From NCBI GenBank assembly GCA_023417315.1, contig JAEZFW010000036.1:11655-75654 (forward strand): a stretch of DNA of 64,000 nt, given 5' to 3'. Source of the DNA: Pseudomonadota bacterium. GTDB taxonomy: Bacteria; Pseudomonadota; Gammaproteobacteria; Steroidobacterales; Steroidobacteraceae. The translations under genes were made by a program, and so were the position numbers. Of the stretch, positions 16,311 through 25,107 are shown piece by piece. Numbering within the stretch: position 1 is the first letter of the stretch; each line of letters starts with the position of its first letter. The notes below the pieces were generated by a model. The model did not search any database. It was not told the DNA's origin and saw only the letters and a program-made list of their open reading frames with translations.

Positions 16311-18553
16311 ACCTCGAGCCGATCCACTTTCCGCCATCCACGCGGAAGGACTGCGCCGCGCTGTGCGCGCTCGCCGCGATAATCCTTCAGGTCCGTGAAC
16401 TTGATCGTCATCTTGCGCTCGCCAGAGCGCACGACGAGGCTCTGCTCGGGCGCAACGACGGCAAGTGCGGCGAGATACTCTTCGCGCGAAGCGACCTTCT
16501 TCGAAGATAGACCGAAGATCTTGTTGCCTTTGCCGCGCGGCAGCTCCGGCAGATCCTTTACTGGGAACACCAGCATCTTGCCTTCGGAGCTCGCGGCGCA
16601 CAGCAGCGCCGCTTCGTTTGCAGGCACCGGTGCGGGCGCGACAACGCCGGAACCCTCGGGTACCTTCAGCACGGCCTTACCTGCGCGGTTGCGCGAGTGC
16701 AGCTCTTCGAGCTTCACGACGAATCCGTAGCCGGCATCGGACGCCAAGACCCAGCGGTCTTGCGGGTCACCGATCAAGACCCCCGCGAAGGTAGCGCCTT
16801 CCGGCGGATCGATGCGACCCGACAAAGGTTCGCCCTGTCCACGCGCAGATGGCAGCGTGTGCGCGAGCAAGCTGTAAGCACGCCCGGTGCTGTCGAGGAA
16901 GACCGCCTGCTGCGTGCTGCGACCGCGCGCCGCCGCTTGGAAGGAATCGCCAGTCTTGTATGAGAGCGAACGTGGATCCAACTCGTGGCCCTTCGCTGAG
17001 CGCACCCAGCCGCGCTCCGAGAGCACGACTGTCACCGGCTCGCTCGCGACGAGCTCGGTCTCATCGATCGCCTGTGCTGCTGCGCGCTCGACGATGCGGC
17101 TGCGACGCTCATCTCCGAACAGATCGGCGTCGGCGATGAGCTCATCGCGCACGAGCTTCTTCAGACGTGCTTTGCTCTTCAGAATCTTATCGAGCTCATC
17201 GCGCTCCGCGGAGAGCTCCTTCTGCTCGCCGCGGATCTTCATCTCTTCGAGCTTCGCGAGATGGCGCAGCTTCGTTTCGAGAATCGCTTCGGCTTGGATT
17301 TCGGTGAGCTTGAAGCGCTTCATCAAGACCGGCTTCGGCTCGTCCTCGCGACGGATGATGCGGATGACCTCATCGAGATTGAGATATGCCGCGAGCAATC
17401 CTTCCAGGATGTGCAAGCGAGCCTGCACCTTGTCCAAGCGCCACGTAAGACGCTTCGTCACTGTATCGATGCGGAACGTCAGCCAATCCTCGAGCAGAGA
17501 CTTCAGCCCCATCACTTTCGGGCGACCGTCCAGCCCGATGATGTTGAGATTGACGCGATAGCTGCGCTCGAGATCCGTGGTCGCGAACAAGTGCGCCATC
17601 AACTGCTCGACATCGACACGATTGGATCGCGGGACGATCACGATGCGCGTCGGGTGCTCGTGATCGGACTCATCGCGAATGTCTTCCACCATCGGCAGCT
17701 TCTTCGCCTGCATCTGCGCCGCAACTTGCTCTTGGATGCGACTTCCCGAAACCTGATACGGGAGTTGTGTGATGACAATGTCGCCGTCTTCGATCTCGTA
17801 CACAGCGCGTGCACGAATGGAGCCGTTGCCGCTCTCGTACATCTGCCGAATCTCGGTCCGCGGCGTGATGATCTCTCCACCGGTGGGAAAATCAGGACCT
17901 TGGATGTGCTTGCACAGCTCGCGCAACGTGACCTCAGGGTCTTCCAACAGCCGTACGCAGGCGGTTGCGACCTCGCGAAGGTTGTGCGGCGGGATGTCGG
18001 TTGCCATACCCACGGCAATGCCAGTCGCGCCGTTGAGCAGCACATTGGGTACGCGCGCGGGAAGGATCACGGGCTCGTCTAGCGTGCCATCGAAGTTCGG
18101 CGTCCAATCGACCGTGCCCTGCCCCAACTCCTGCAGCAACAGCGACGCATAGCGCGTGAGACGCGACTCCGTGTAGCGCATCGCCGCGAACGATTTCGGA
18201 TCGTCAGGCGATCCAAAGTTGCCTTGCCCGTCGACCAGCGGATAGCGATACGAGAACGGCTGCGCCATCAGCACCATCGCCTCGTAACACGCCGAGTCGC
18301 CGTGCGGATGGAACTTGCCGATGACATCGCCGATCGTGCGCGCGGACTTCTTGTGCTTCGATGCAGCGGACAAGCCGAGCTCGCTCATCGCGTAGACGAT
18401 GCGCCGCTGCACCGGCTTCAACCCATCGCCGATGTGCGGCAGCGCGCGGTCCAGGATCACGTACATCGAATAATCGAGGTACGCCTTTTCCGTGAATGCC
18501 TTCAGCGAGAGGCGCTCGATACCTTCGAAATTCAATGGAGATTGGGTGGGCAT
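16301..18553 (-). CDS. parC: DNA topoisomerase IV subunit A
   Basis: ParC is the cleavage subunit of topoisomerase IV, which decatenates sister chromosomes. The product is 750 residues. The catalytic tyrosine is Tyr127 in AAMRYTESRLT. The quinolone-region residues are Ser87 and Glu91 (HPHGDSACYEAMV), the susceptible type. The C-terminal beta-pinwheel is present. It lies downstream of parE on the same strand, separated by a GCGATAG repeat element, so the two may be partly uncoupled. Confidence 0.97.
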   Translation of the reverse strand: MPTQSPLNFEGIERLSLKAFTEKAYLDYSMYVILDRALPHIGDGLKPVQRRIVYAMSELGLSAASKHKKSARTIGDVIGKFHPHGDSACYEAMVLMAQPFSYRYPLVDGQGNFGSPDDPKSFAAMRYTESRLTRYASLLLQELGQGTVDWTPNFDGTLDEPVILPARVPNVLLNGATGIAVGMATDIPPHNLREVATACVRLLEDPEVTLRELCKHIQGPDFPTGGEIITPRTEIRQMYESGNGSIRARAVYEIEDGDIVITQLPYQVSGSRIQEQVAAQMQAKKLPMVEDIRDESDHEHPTRIVIVPRSNRVDVEQLMAHLFATTDLERSYRVNLNIIGLDGRPKVMGLKSLLEDWLTFRIDTVTKRLTWRLDKVQARLHILEGLLAAYLNLDEVIRIIRREDEPKPVLMKRFKLTEIQAEAILETKLRHLAKLEEMKIRGEQKELSAERDELDKILKSKARLKKLVRDELIADADLFGDERRSRIVERAAAQAIDETELVASEPVTVVLSERGWVRSAKGHELDPRSLSYKTGDSFQAAARGRSTQQAVFLDSTGRAYSLLAHTLPSARGQGEPLSGRIDPPEGATFAGVLIGDPQDRWVLASDAGYGFVVKLEELHSRNRAGKAVLKVPEGSGVVAPAPVPANEAALLCAASSEGKMLVFPVKDLPELPRGKGNKIFGLSSKKVASREEYLAALAVVAPEQSLVVRSGERKMTIKFTDLKDYRGERAQRGAVLPRGWRKVDRLEVEG

Positions 18554-18565
18554 AACGTTCTCAAG

Positions 18566-18660
18566 AAGGCGATAGGCGATAGCGGATCGGCGATAGTGGG
18601 AAGCTCGATGGTTGAACTGGCCCGATCTATCCCCTATCCGCTATCCCCTTATCCCCTTCC
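18566..18660. repeat. Inverted GCGATAG repeat element between parE and parC
   Basis: The left arm (18566-18600) contains GGCGATAGGCGATAGCGGATCGGCGATAG as four units; the right arm (18625-18660) has CTATCCCCTATCCGCTATCCCC. It fills the whole gap between two genes expected to be co-expressed. Confidence 0.85.
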
Positions 18661-18664
18661 ATTC

Positions 18665-20557
18665 TCAAATTTGCACTTCAGCGAGATTTCCCTTCGTCTC
18701 GAGCCATTCGCGGCGATCCGCCGCACGCTTCTTCGCGAGCAGCATGTCGAGCATTTGGTCAGTTTGATCCTTTGCATCGATCGTGAGCTGCACGAGGCGA
18801 CGCGTCTCGGGTGCCATGGTCGTTTCTCGCAATTGCAGCGCGCTCATTTCGCCCAAGCCTTTGAAGCGCGTGACAACAGGCTTTGCGCGCGGGTTTTCCG
18901 CCGCGATGCGATCCAGAATGCCCGCTCGCTCGGCATCGTCGAGCGCGTAATAGACCTGCTTGCCCACATCGACGCGGTACAACGGCGGCATCGCGACATA
19001 GACATGACCGGCGAGGACGAGAGGCCGGAAGTGCCGCAGGAACAGCGCGCACAAGAGCGTCGCGATGTGCTGACCGTCGGAGTCCGCATCGGCGAGTATG
19101 CAGATCTTGTGATAGCGCAGGCCATCGAGCTTGTCCGAACCGGGATCGACACCGATCGCAATGGCAATGTGGTGCACTTCCTGAGACTGCAGGACCTCGC
19201 CGGCGTCGACTTCCCACGTATTGAGGATCTTGCCTCGCAGCGGCATCACGGCCTGGAACTCGCGATCGCGAGCTTGCTTCGCCGATCCGCCGGCGGAGTC
19301 GCCTTCGACGAGGAACAATTCGCTGCGCTCCGGCTCCTGACTCGTGCAATCTGCAAGCTTGCCCGGTAACGCAGGTCCGCTCACGACGCGCTTGCGCGCG
19401 ACCGACTTCGAGGCTTTGAGCCGGGCTTGCGCGCCCGCGATCGCCAGCTGCGCAATCTTCTCGCCAGACTCTGGGTGCTGATTCAACCAGAGCCCGAATT
19501 GATCTTTGACCACACCAGAGACGAACGCCGCCGATTCGCGCGAGGCGAGCCGCTCTTTCGTTTGTCCGGCAAACTGCGGCTCTTTGATCTTCGTCGATAG
19601 AACATAGCTCAACCCGTCCCACACGTCCTCGGGAGCGAGCTTCAATCCTTTCGGCAGAAGATTGCGAAATTCGCAGAATTCTCTGATCGCATCCGTGAGG
19701 CCGACGCGCAATCCGTTGACGTGCGTGCCGCCTTGCGGAGTCGGAATCAGATTGACGTAACTCTCTTCGACCTTGACCCCATCATCGATGCGCCAGGCGA
19801 TTGACCACTCAGCCGCTTCTTGCTCGCCTTCGATGCTGCCGCTGAACAGCTCAGGTGGAAGCCACTCACCTTGACCGAGCGCTTCGCGCAGATACTCATT
19901 GACGCCGCCGGTATAGAGCCACTCTTCCTTCTCGTTTCCCTGTTCCACCGTGAGCGTCACGCGAAGCCCCGGGCACAACACGGCTTTCGCGCGCAACACG
20001 TGCTTGAGCTTCGGCAACGAGATGTTGACGGACTCGAAGAACTGCGGATCCGGCCAGAACCGCACGGTCGTGCCAGTGTTGTTCTTGCCGACCTCGCCGA
20101 CGACCTGCAGCTTCTGCGACACTTTGCCGCTCTTGAATCCGATGTTGTATTCCTTACCGCCGCGCTTCACCCAGCACTCGAGGTTCTTCGACAGCGCATT
20201 CACGACGGACACACCCACACCGTGCAATCCGCCCGAGAATTTATAGTTCTTGTCGGAAAACTTTCCGCCAGCGTGAAGTCGCGTGAGGATGAGCTCGACG
20301 CCGCTCACCTTTTCTTTCGGATGGATATCGACGGGCATACCGCGGCCGTCATCCGCAACTTCGAGTGAGCCGTCCTTGTAGAGCGTGACGTCGATGCGCT
20401 TCGCGTGACCCGAGAGCGCCTCGTCGACGGAGTTGTCGATGACTTCGTGTGCAAGGTGATTCGGTCGACTCGTGTCCGTGTACATCCCCGGACGACGGCG
20501 GACGGGATCTAACCCGCTCAAGACTTCGATGTCGGAAGCGTTATAGGACTGGGCCAT
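18665..20557 (-). CDS. parE: DNA topoisomerase IV subunit B
   Basis: ParE is the ATPase subunit of topoisomerase IV. The GHKL ATP site is visible (EVIDNSVDEAL, DDGRGMPVDIHP, GGLHGVGVSVVNALS), then the transducer with QTKERLAS, then the TOPRIM domain with EGDSAGGSAKQARDR and metal-binding DADSDGQHI. Length 630 matches ParE rather than GyrB. ATG at 20557; parC follows. Confidence 0.97.
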   Translation of the reverse strand: MAQSYNASDIEVLSGLDPVRRRPGMYTDTSRPNHLAHEVIDNSVDEALSGHAKRIDVTLYKDGSLEVADDGRGMPVDIHPKEKVSGVELILTRLHAGGKFSDKNYKFSGGLHGVGVSVVNALSKNLECWVKRGGKEYNIGFKSGKVSQKLQVVGEVGKNNTGTTVRFWPDPQFFESVNISLPKLKHVLRAKAVLCPGLRVTLTVEQGNEKEEWLYTGGVNEYLREALGQGEWLPPELFSGSIEGEQEAAEWSIAWRIDDGVKVEESYVNLIPTPQGGTHVNGLRVGLTDAIREFCEFRNLLPKGLKLAPEDVWDGLSYVLSTKIKEPQFAGQTKERLASRESAAFVSGVVKDQFGLWLNQHPESGEKIAQLAIAGAQARLKASKSVARKRVVSGPALPGKLADCTSQEPERSELFLVEGDSAGGSAKQARDREFQAVMPLRGKILNTWEVDAGEVLQSQEVHHIAIAIGVDPGSDKLDGLRYHKICILADADSDGQHIATLLCALFLRHFRPLVLAGHVYVAMPPLYRVDVGKQVYYALDDAERAGILDRIAAENPRAKPVVTRFKGLGEMSALQLRETTMAPETRRLVQLTIDAKDQTDQMLDMLLAKKRAADRREWLETKGNLAEVQI

Positions 20558-20673
20558 TTATTCGCGAGCGCGCTTGAGAGTTGAAGGCGCGCGGATTCTA
20601 GCAGACACGCGAGACGGTTATGGTCGTCAGGAAGGCGTCGGTTTCCGGCGCCGTCCCAAATTCCAAGAAGATG

Positions 20674-20800
20674 TCTCGCGCGATCGCGGCGGGCGCGGCG
20701 AGGCGCACGAAAAGCCCTTCTCTCCGTGGAGCCGGGGTGTCCTAAGGCAATACCTGATCGCTATTGATCTGCGCCGCGTTCGCCGCGTTCTCCGCGAGAG
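20674..20800. repeat. Inverted CGCGGCG repeat element upstream of parE
   Basis: The left arm (20674-20706) reads TCTCGCG..CGCGGCGGGCGCGGCG; the right arm (20766-20800) is CGCCGCGTTCGCCGCG followed by TTCTCCGCGAGAG. The two align as imperfect inverted copies. The 256-base gap 20558-20813 between the DUF3501 gene and parE holds this element and no visible gene. Confidence 0.65.
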
Positions 20801-20813
20801 ATTGATCTTCGTT

Positions 20814-21404
20814 CTAGATCAGGTCTTTCGCCAGCGAATCTCGAATCGACTGCGGCAACGGCTCGACGCCGTGCCGGTAATTCTCGTGATCGACACCGAT
20901 ACTGATCGACGCACCATTCTTTACTGCCTCGCACATAGGGGCAGTCAGCTCGAAGCGCATGAAGTGCACCGAGGAGGTCTTCTCTTCATTCTCTCGCTCG
21001 AGGTCTTCGTCTGCGATCGCCCACACGCGCTCGAAATCTGCCACTTGCACCCAGCATCGATCTTCGATCGCCTTCAGCTCAGCGAGCCGCTTCTTGCGCT
21101 CGATCGGATCGGGGAACTCGATCAAGAACGTGACCTTCCAATTGGTCCCGTCCGGGATGAGCGGGTTGTAAGCGTCCAATTCATCTTGGATACCCTCCGC
21201 CTCGAAGATGCGCTCGACGCGCAGCATCTCCTGAACTTGATATTGCACCGTGAGCTGATCCTCGAAGCACCACGTCGTGTTGGGCCCGACGCTGAGCGTA
21301 CGACGACTCTTGTGATCGAGCACCTTGGCACGAAAGTCCTTCCGCGCCGTCGAGTACTGCTCGAGGCTCATGAGATCGGAGCGGGTGAGTTTAGGTAAGT
21401 GCAT
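20814..21404 (-). CDS. DUF3501 family protein
   Basis: Function unknown. From the ATG at 21404 it has 196 residues, starting MHLPKLTRSDLMSLEQY, with the family features TVQYQVQEMLRVERIF and ELDAYNPLIPDGTNWK. No signal peptide or membrane segment is seen. It is the last gene of a three-gene minus-strand cluster with a CCG-domain Fe-S protein and a rubrerythrin, a recurring association that suggests a role in peroxide or redox stress. A TGACGAGG repeat element separates it from its upstream neighbour. Confidence 0.85.
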   Translation of the reverse strand: MHLPKLTRSDLMSLEQYSTARKDFRAKVLDHKSRRTLSVGPNTTWCFEDQLTVQYQVQEMLRVERIFEAEGIQDELDAYNPLIPDGTNWKVTFLIEFPDPIERKKRLAELKAIEDRCWVQVADFERVWAIADEDLERENEEKTSSVHFMRFELTAPMCEAVKNGASISIGVDHENYRHGVEPLPQSIRDSLAKDLI

Positions 21405-21412
21405 GTCTTTCA

Positions 21413-21503
21413 AGTGACGAGGTGACAGAGTGACGAGGTGACGAAGTCAGAACGGCACAAGCCTCTGACTTCGTCACTCCGTGACGTCGTCCCTTCGTCA
21501 CTC
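21413..21503. repeat. Inverted TGACGAGG repeat element
   Basis: The left arm (21413-21449) has four units of GTGACGAGGTGACAGAGTGACG type; the right arm (21464-21503) has TTCGTCACTCCGTGACGTCGTCCCTTCGTCAC. The loop is about 14 bases. It fills the gap between the Fe-S gene and the DUF3501 gene. Confidence 0.85.
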
Positions 21504-21507
21504 CTGT

Positions 21508-22884
21508 TCAAATGCCATACGCCATCCGCAACAACTTGAGCGGATGGGCCGGTTCTTTGCCGCCTTCGAGGCCGGATTCGATTTGATGTCCGGCCATCGG
21601 GCAGTCGCTCGAATAGTAATCCGCTTCCGAGTCTGCAACTCGCCGCATCACCGGGCGTCCGATCTTCATGGACACGTCGCGGAATTCGTGCTTTACGCCG
21701 TACGTCCCGTTGTGACCCGAGCACCGCTCGATCGGATCGACTTGTGTCTCGGGCACGAGCATCAAGATATCTCGAGTCTTGAGACCGAGATTCTGCACTC
21801 GGGTGTGGCAAGGTACGTGGTAGCTGATCTTGCCAAGCTTGCGGGAGAAATCGGTCCGCAACATCCCTGCGCGATAGCGGGCCCACAGATACTCGAAAGG
21901 GTCGAACATCGCGTCGCGCACCTTCTGCACGAGCGGATCTTCGGGAAACATCAGCGGCAGCTCCTGCTTGAACATGAGCGTGCACGACGGCACGGGAGTC
22001 ACTATGTCCCAGCCTTCATCTACCCAACGCGCGAGCTCGGGGATGTTCTCGTTCTTGTATTTCTCGATGGTTTCGAGGTCTCCCACCTCGAGCTTCGGCA
22101 TCCCGCAGCAACGCTCTTGTCGCGCAATCGTGACCGGAATGCCGTTGTGCTCGAACACAGCCACGAGATCTTCGCCAAGCGCTGGCTCGTTGCGGTTCCC
22201 GTAGCAAGTTGCGAACAGCACTACGCGGCCCTTCGTTTCCTCGCTGGGCTTTGCCTCGAGCGCTGGATGCTGTCGCGCGCGGTGGCGCTTGCGATACGTG
22301 TTGCTGTGATACTCCGGAATTGGCGCATCCGGATGCACGCCGAGCGTCTTGTCGAGCATCGAACGTCCGAACGCGGTCTTATTGACCGCATTCACAATCT
22401 CCGCGATCACTGGAATGCCCGCAATGCTGCCCACGGCATCCGTGGAGCCCAGAATCTTGTCGCGCGCGCGAACCGAATGATGTTTGAACTTATAGGCCTT
22501 CGCCCGCAGCATAAGATGGGGGAAGTCGACGTTCCACGGATGAGGAGGCACGTACGGGCACTTCGACATGTAGCACATGTCGCACAGGTAACAGTGGTCG
22601 ACGACGTCCCAGTAAACCTTCTTGTCGACCGACTCGACCTCGCCGGTGCTCGACTCATCGACCGCATCGAAGAGCGTGGGGAAGGCGTTGCACAGATTGA
22701 AGCAGCGCCGACATCCGTGACAAATGTCGAAGATCCGTTCGAGCTCTTTGAAGAGCGATTGCTCGTTGAGGTAATCCGGGTTCTTCCACGCAATCGGATG
22801 TCGCGTTGGCGCCTCGAGACTGCCTTCGCGGGCCGGAGACGATGCAGGTTGCTTTGACACTCGAGAATCTCGGGAGGTGCTCAA
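21508..22884 (-). CDS. Heterodisulfide-reductase-like (Fe-S)-binding oxidoreductase, CCG domains
   Basis: Predicted redox protein of about 458 residues. Two ferredoxin-like clusters are visible: Cys55, 58, 61, 65 (CHGCRRCFNLC) and Cys98, 101, 104, 109 (CYLCDMCYMSKC). The C-terminal half has CCG-type cysteine motifs: ERCCGMPKLEVGD, then VPCHTR and ERCSGHNGTYG. It resembles GlpC and HdrD-like electron-transfer subunits, but the substrate is unknown. TTG at 22884 follows a GAGG; GTG at 22860 is an alternative. It lies between rubrerythrin and DUF3501 genes and probably passes electrons to or from rubrerythrin (inference). Confidence 0.85.
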   Translation of the reverse strand: MSTSRDSRVSKQPASSPAREGSLEAPTRHPIAWKNPDYLNEQSLFKELERIFDICHGCRRCFNLCNAFPTLFDAVDESSTGEVESVDKKVYWDVVDHCYLCDMCYMSKCPYVPPHPWNVDFPHLMLRAKAYKFKHHSVRARDKILGSTDAVGSIAGIPVIAEIVNAVNKTAFGRSMLDKTLGVHPDAPIPEYHSNTYRKRHRARQHPALEAKPSEETKGRVVLFATCYGNRNEPALGEDLVAVFEHNGIPVTIARQERCCGMPKLEVGDLETIEKYKNENIPELARWVDEGWDIVTPVPSCTLMFKQELPLMFPEDPLVQKVRDAMFDPFEYLWARYRAGMLRTDFSRKLGKISYHVPCHTRVQNLGLKTRDILMLVPETQVDPIERCSGHNGTYGVKHEFRDVSMKIGRPVMRRVADSEADYYSSDCPMAGHQIESGLEGGKEPAHPLKLLRMAYGI

Positions 22885-22953
22885 GGACCTCGAAGCAGGC
22901 GTGCGTCAGGAGCTCTGCATGAGCCCGTCGCACAAGTCACGCGCAACAAATCA

Positions 22954-22979
22954 TCGAGGGCTGACAGTTCAGCCCTCGA
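22954..22979 (-). terminator. Strong hairpin downstream of rubrerythrin gene
   Basis: TCGAGGGCTGA and TCAGCCCTCGA form a perfect 11-bp stem with a CAGT loop, between the rubrerythrin stop and the Fe-S gene. No U-tract is present on the minus strand, so it may be a partial terminator or processing/stability hairpin that sets rubrerythrin in excess. Confidence 0.65.
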
Positions 22980-22999
22980 CCGAAGCACGTCGCTAGCTG

Positions 23000-23416
23000 C
23001 TACAGCGTATCCAGCGCTTTCTGGAAGCGGTTCGCGTGCGAACGCTCCGCCTTCGCGAGCGTCTCGAACCAATCCGCGATCTCATCGAATCCTTCGTCGC
23101 GCGCTTGCTTCGCCATACCCGGGTACATGTCGGTGTACTCGTGCGTCTCACCAGCAATGGCAGCCTTCAGGTTTGCATCGGTCGCACCGATCGGCAGACC
23201 GGTCGCCGGATCGCCCACGGCTTCGAGGTACTCGAGATGCCCATGCGCATGGCCCGTCTCACCTTCGGCCGTCGAACGAAACACAGCGGCGACGTCGTTG
23301 TAACCCTCGACATCCGCCTTCGCTGCGAAATACAAGTAGCGGCGATTGGCCTGTGACTCACCGGCAAACGCGTCCTTGAGATTCTTCTCCGTATTCGTGC
23401 CCTTCAGATTCTTCAT
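23000..23416 (-). CDS. Rubrerythrin family protein (no rubredoxin domain)
   Basis: Non-heme di-iron peroxidase of the ferritin-like fold, expected to reduce hydrogen peroxide. The 138-residue product has four iron-ligand motifs: AFAGESQANRRYLYF, EGETGHAHGHLEY, AAIAGETHEYTDMYPG and LAKAERSHANRF. It ends after the four-helix bundle, so the usual C-terminal rubredoxin is missing and electrons must come from another protein, plausibly the Fe-S protein encoded next. First gene of the cluster. Confidence 0.93.
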   Translation of the reverse strand: MKNLKGTNTEKNLKDAFAGESQANRRYLYFAAKADVEGYNDVAAVFRSTAEGETGHAHGHLEYLEAVGDPATGLPIGATDANLKAAIAGETHEYTDMYPGMAKQARDEGFDEIADWFETLAKAERSHANRFQKALDTL

Positions 23417-23533
23417 TGCGGAACCCTCGCTGATAGACGAAAACCAAAGTACGTGCCTTCGAGGCGGCTCCCGTGCGCCGCCTTGTGCCGACCCCCGAAC
23501 TCACCGTATCTGAAGAGCATCGGAACTCAGCCC

Positions 23534-23548
23534 TTAGACCTAGTCTAA
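23534..23548 (-). promoter_or_regulatory. Candidate operator upstream of the rubrerythrin cluster
   Basis: TTAGAC-CTA-GTCTAA is a perfect 6+6 inverted repeat about 120 bases upstream of the rubrerythrin start, flanked by CTCAG (23526) and CTGAG (23549). No repressor can be assigned. It shares GAC...GTC half-sites with the palindrome upstream of sufR, though with a spacer of 3 rather than 7. Confidence 0.35.
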
Positions 23549-23683
23549 CTGAGGCAAAATCTATGCTCCAGGGCGGAGCAAGTCAACGTCGGTAAGACGC
23601 GATCGACACCGATCGATTTGACCGCTCCTAAATGCCACTGCAAGCTTGCGCCACTTCGCGACGCTCACGCCGTAACCTCGACA

Positions 23684-23965
23684 GTGAATACTCCCAGATC
23701 GAAACCGACCGAAGACAATCCCGCAGCTCCCGATTTCGAACGGTCGCTTGCCGAATTGGAAGCGATCGTGGAAAAGCTCGAGCAGGGTGAGCTGAGCCTC
23801 GAAGAGTCGCTGCAACAATTCGAACGCGGGGTACAGCTCACGCGCGCGTGCCAGACTGCGCTGAAAGAAGCGGAACAGAAGGTCGAGATCTTGCTGCGCA
23901 AGAGCGGCTCGCCGGAGCAAATGGATACGGCCGCATTCGAGGTCGAAGAAGACGACGAAGATTAG
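23684..23965 (+). CDS. xseB: Exodeoxyribonuclease VII small subunit
   Basis: XseB combines with XseA to degrade single-stranded DNA. The family core FERSLAELEAIVEKLEQGELSLEESLQQFERGVQL... is complete, followed by an acidic tail. A GTG at 23684 gives 93 residues, close to family length; the frame extends to a TTG at 23618 with an unconserved leader. Neither has a strong ribosome site. xseB-ispA-dxs is the usual gammaproteobacterial operon; XseA is elsewhere. Confidence 0.93.
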   Translation: MNTPRSKPTEDNPAAPDFERSLAELEAIVEKLEQGELSLEESLQQFERGVQLTRACQTALKEAEQKVEILLRKSGSPEQMDTAAFEVEEDDED

Positions 23966-23988
23966 CCGTGCACGCCTGACCTTCGATC

Positions 23989-24894
23989 GTGAGCACCATC
24001 GTCCCTTTTCCCGCTCGGCTCGCTGCGTGGCAGCGTCGCATCGATGAGCAGCTTTCGCTGCGCTTACCTCCTTCCGACAGCGAGCCGAAGAGACTGCACG
24101 AAGCGATGCGCTATAGCGCGCTTGGCGGCGGCAAACGCGTGCGCCCCGCGCTCGTGTACGCCACGGCCGACGCGTTCGGCATTCCTGAAACGCACGTCGA
24201 TGGCGCAGCCTGTGCGGTCGAGCTCATTCACGTGTACTCATTGGTGCATGACGATCTGCCCGCGATGGACAATGACGATCTGCGGCGCGGACGCCCGACG
24301 TGCCACAAAGCCTTCGACGAAGCGACGGCTATCCTCGCGGGCGATGCGCTTCAGGTGCTCGCGTTCCAAACCCTCGTGAGCGGTGCGGGACTACCGGACG
24401 ATTCGAACGTTCGTGTGCGGCTCGTGGAGCTTCTGGCGCAGGCGAGCGGCACTGCCGGCATGGCGGGGGGCCAGGCGCTCGACTTGGCTGCCATGGGCAA
24501 GCGCCTGTCGGTTCCGGATATTGAGGAAATGCACGCACGCAAGACCGGCGCGCTCATTCGCGCGTGCGTGCTAATGGGCGCAACGTGCGTACCCAAGCTG
24601 GCCTCCGCTACGCTGCGAGCGCTGGATGAATTCGCAACCTCGATCGGTCTTGCCTTTCAGATTCAAGACGACGTGCTCGACGTCGAAGGTGACCCCGCCA
24701 CCTTAGGGAAGGCAGTCGGTGCGGACAGTGCCCTCAATAAGCCGACGTATCCGTCCACCGTTGGCCTCGAAGCTGCGCACCGGCGCGTGCGCGAACTGCA
24801 CGAGCGTGCGCTCCGCTCGTTGCGCTCGCTCGACCTCGCGCGCGTCGACTTACTGATCGAGATGTCGCACTGGCTCGTGCTGCGCCGGCACTAG
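23989..24894 (+). CDS. ispA: (2E,6E)-farnesyl diphosphate synthase
   Basis: IspA condenses isopentenyl diphosphate with dimethylallyl and geranyl diphosphate to make farnesyl diphosphate for ubiquinone and cell-wall lipid carriers. The first aspartate-rich motif is DDLPAMDNDD and the second DDVLDVEGD; GGGKRVRPAL precedes them. 301 residues from a GTG at 23989, 23 bases after xseB. The gap to dxs (24895-25107) holds no gene; it may contain a dxs promoter. Confidence 0.96.
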   Translation: MSTIVPFPARLAAWQRRIDEQLSLRLPPSDSEPKRLHEAMRYSALGGGKRVRPALVYATADAFGIPETHVDGAACAVELIHVYSLVHDDLPAMDNDDLRRGRPTCHKAFDEATAILAGDALQVLAFQTLVSGAGLPDDSNVRVRLVELLAQASGTAGMAGGQALDLAAMGKRLSVPDIEEMHARKTGALIRACVLMGATCVPKLASATLRALDEFATSIGLAFQIQDDVLDVEGDPATLGKAVGADSALNKPTYPSTVGLEAAHRRVRELHERALRSLRSLDLARVDLLIEMSHWLVLRRH

Positions 24895-25107
24895 CATTCG
24901 GATTTTTCGCTGTTTTCAATGAGTTCGCTCGCGCGCGAACCGCAAGAGAAGCGGCGATTGCTGCCTCTCCAACGTCCACGTTTCCTGTAAACTCTCGCGC
25001 CGTCATGGTTCTGTCATGATTCGGCCGACGCCAAGCCCTGATCAGCCCACCTTCGCCCACTGTCCTCCAAGACACTCGCACGAGATTCGCCTTCGTCGAA
25101 TACCAGC

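Noticed and set aside
16301..18553. Quinolone-resistance mutation in parC
   Set aside because: The key positions are Ser87 and Glu91, the susceptible type.
21481..22857. 458-codon open frame on the plus strand opposite the Fe-S protein gene
   Set aside because: The minus-strand frame has clear cysteine cluster motifs; the antisense frame has none and is a GC-driven shadow.
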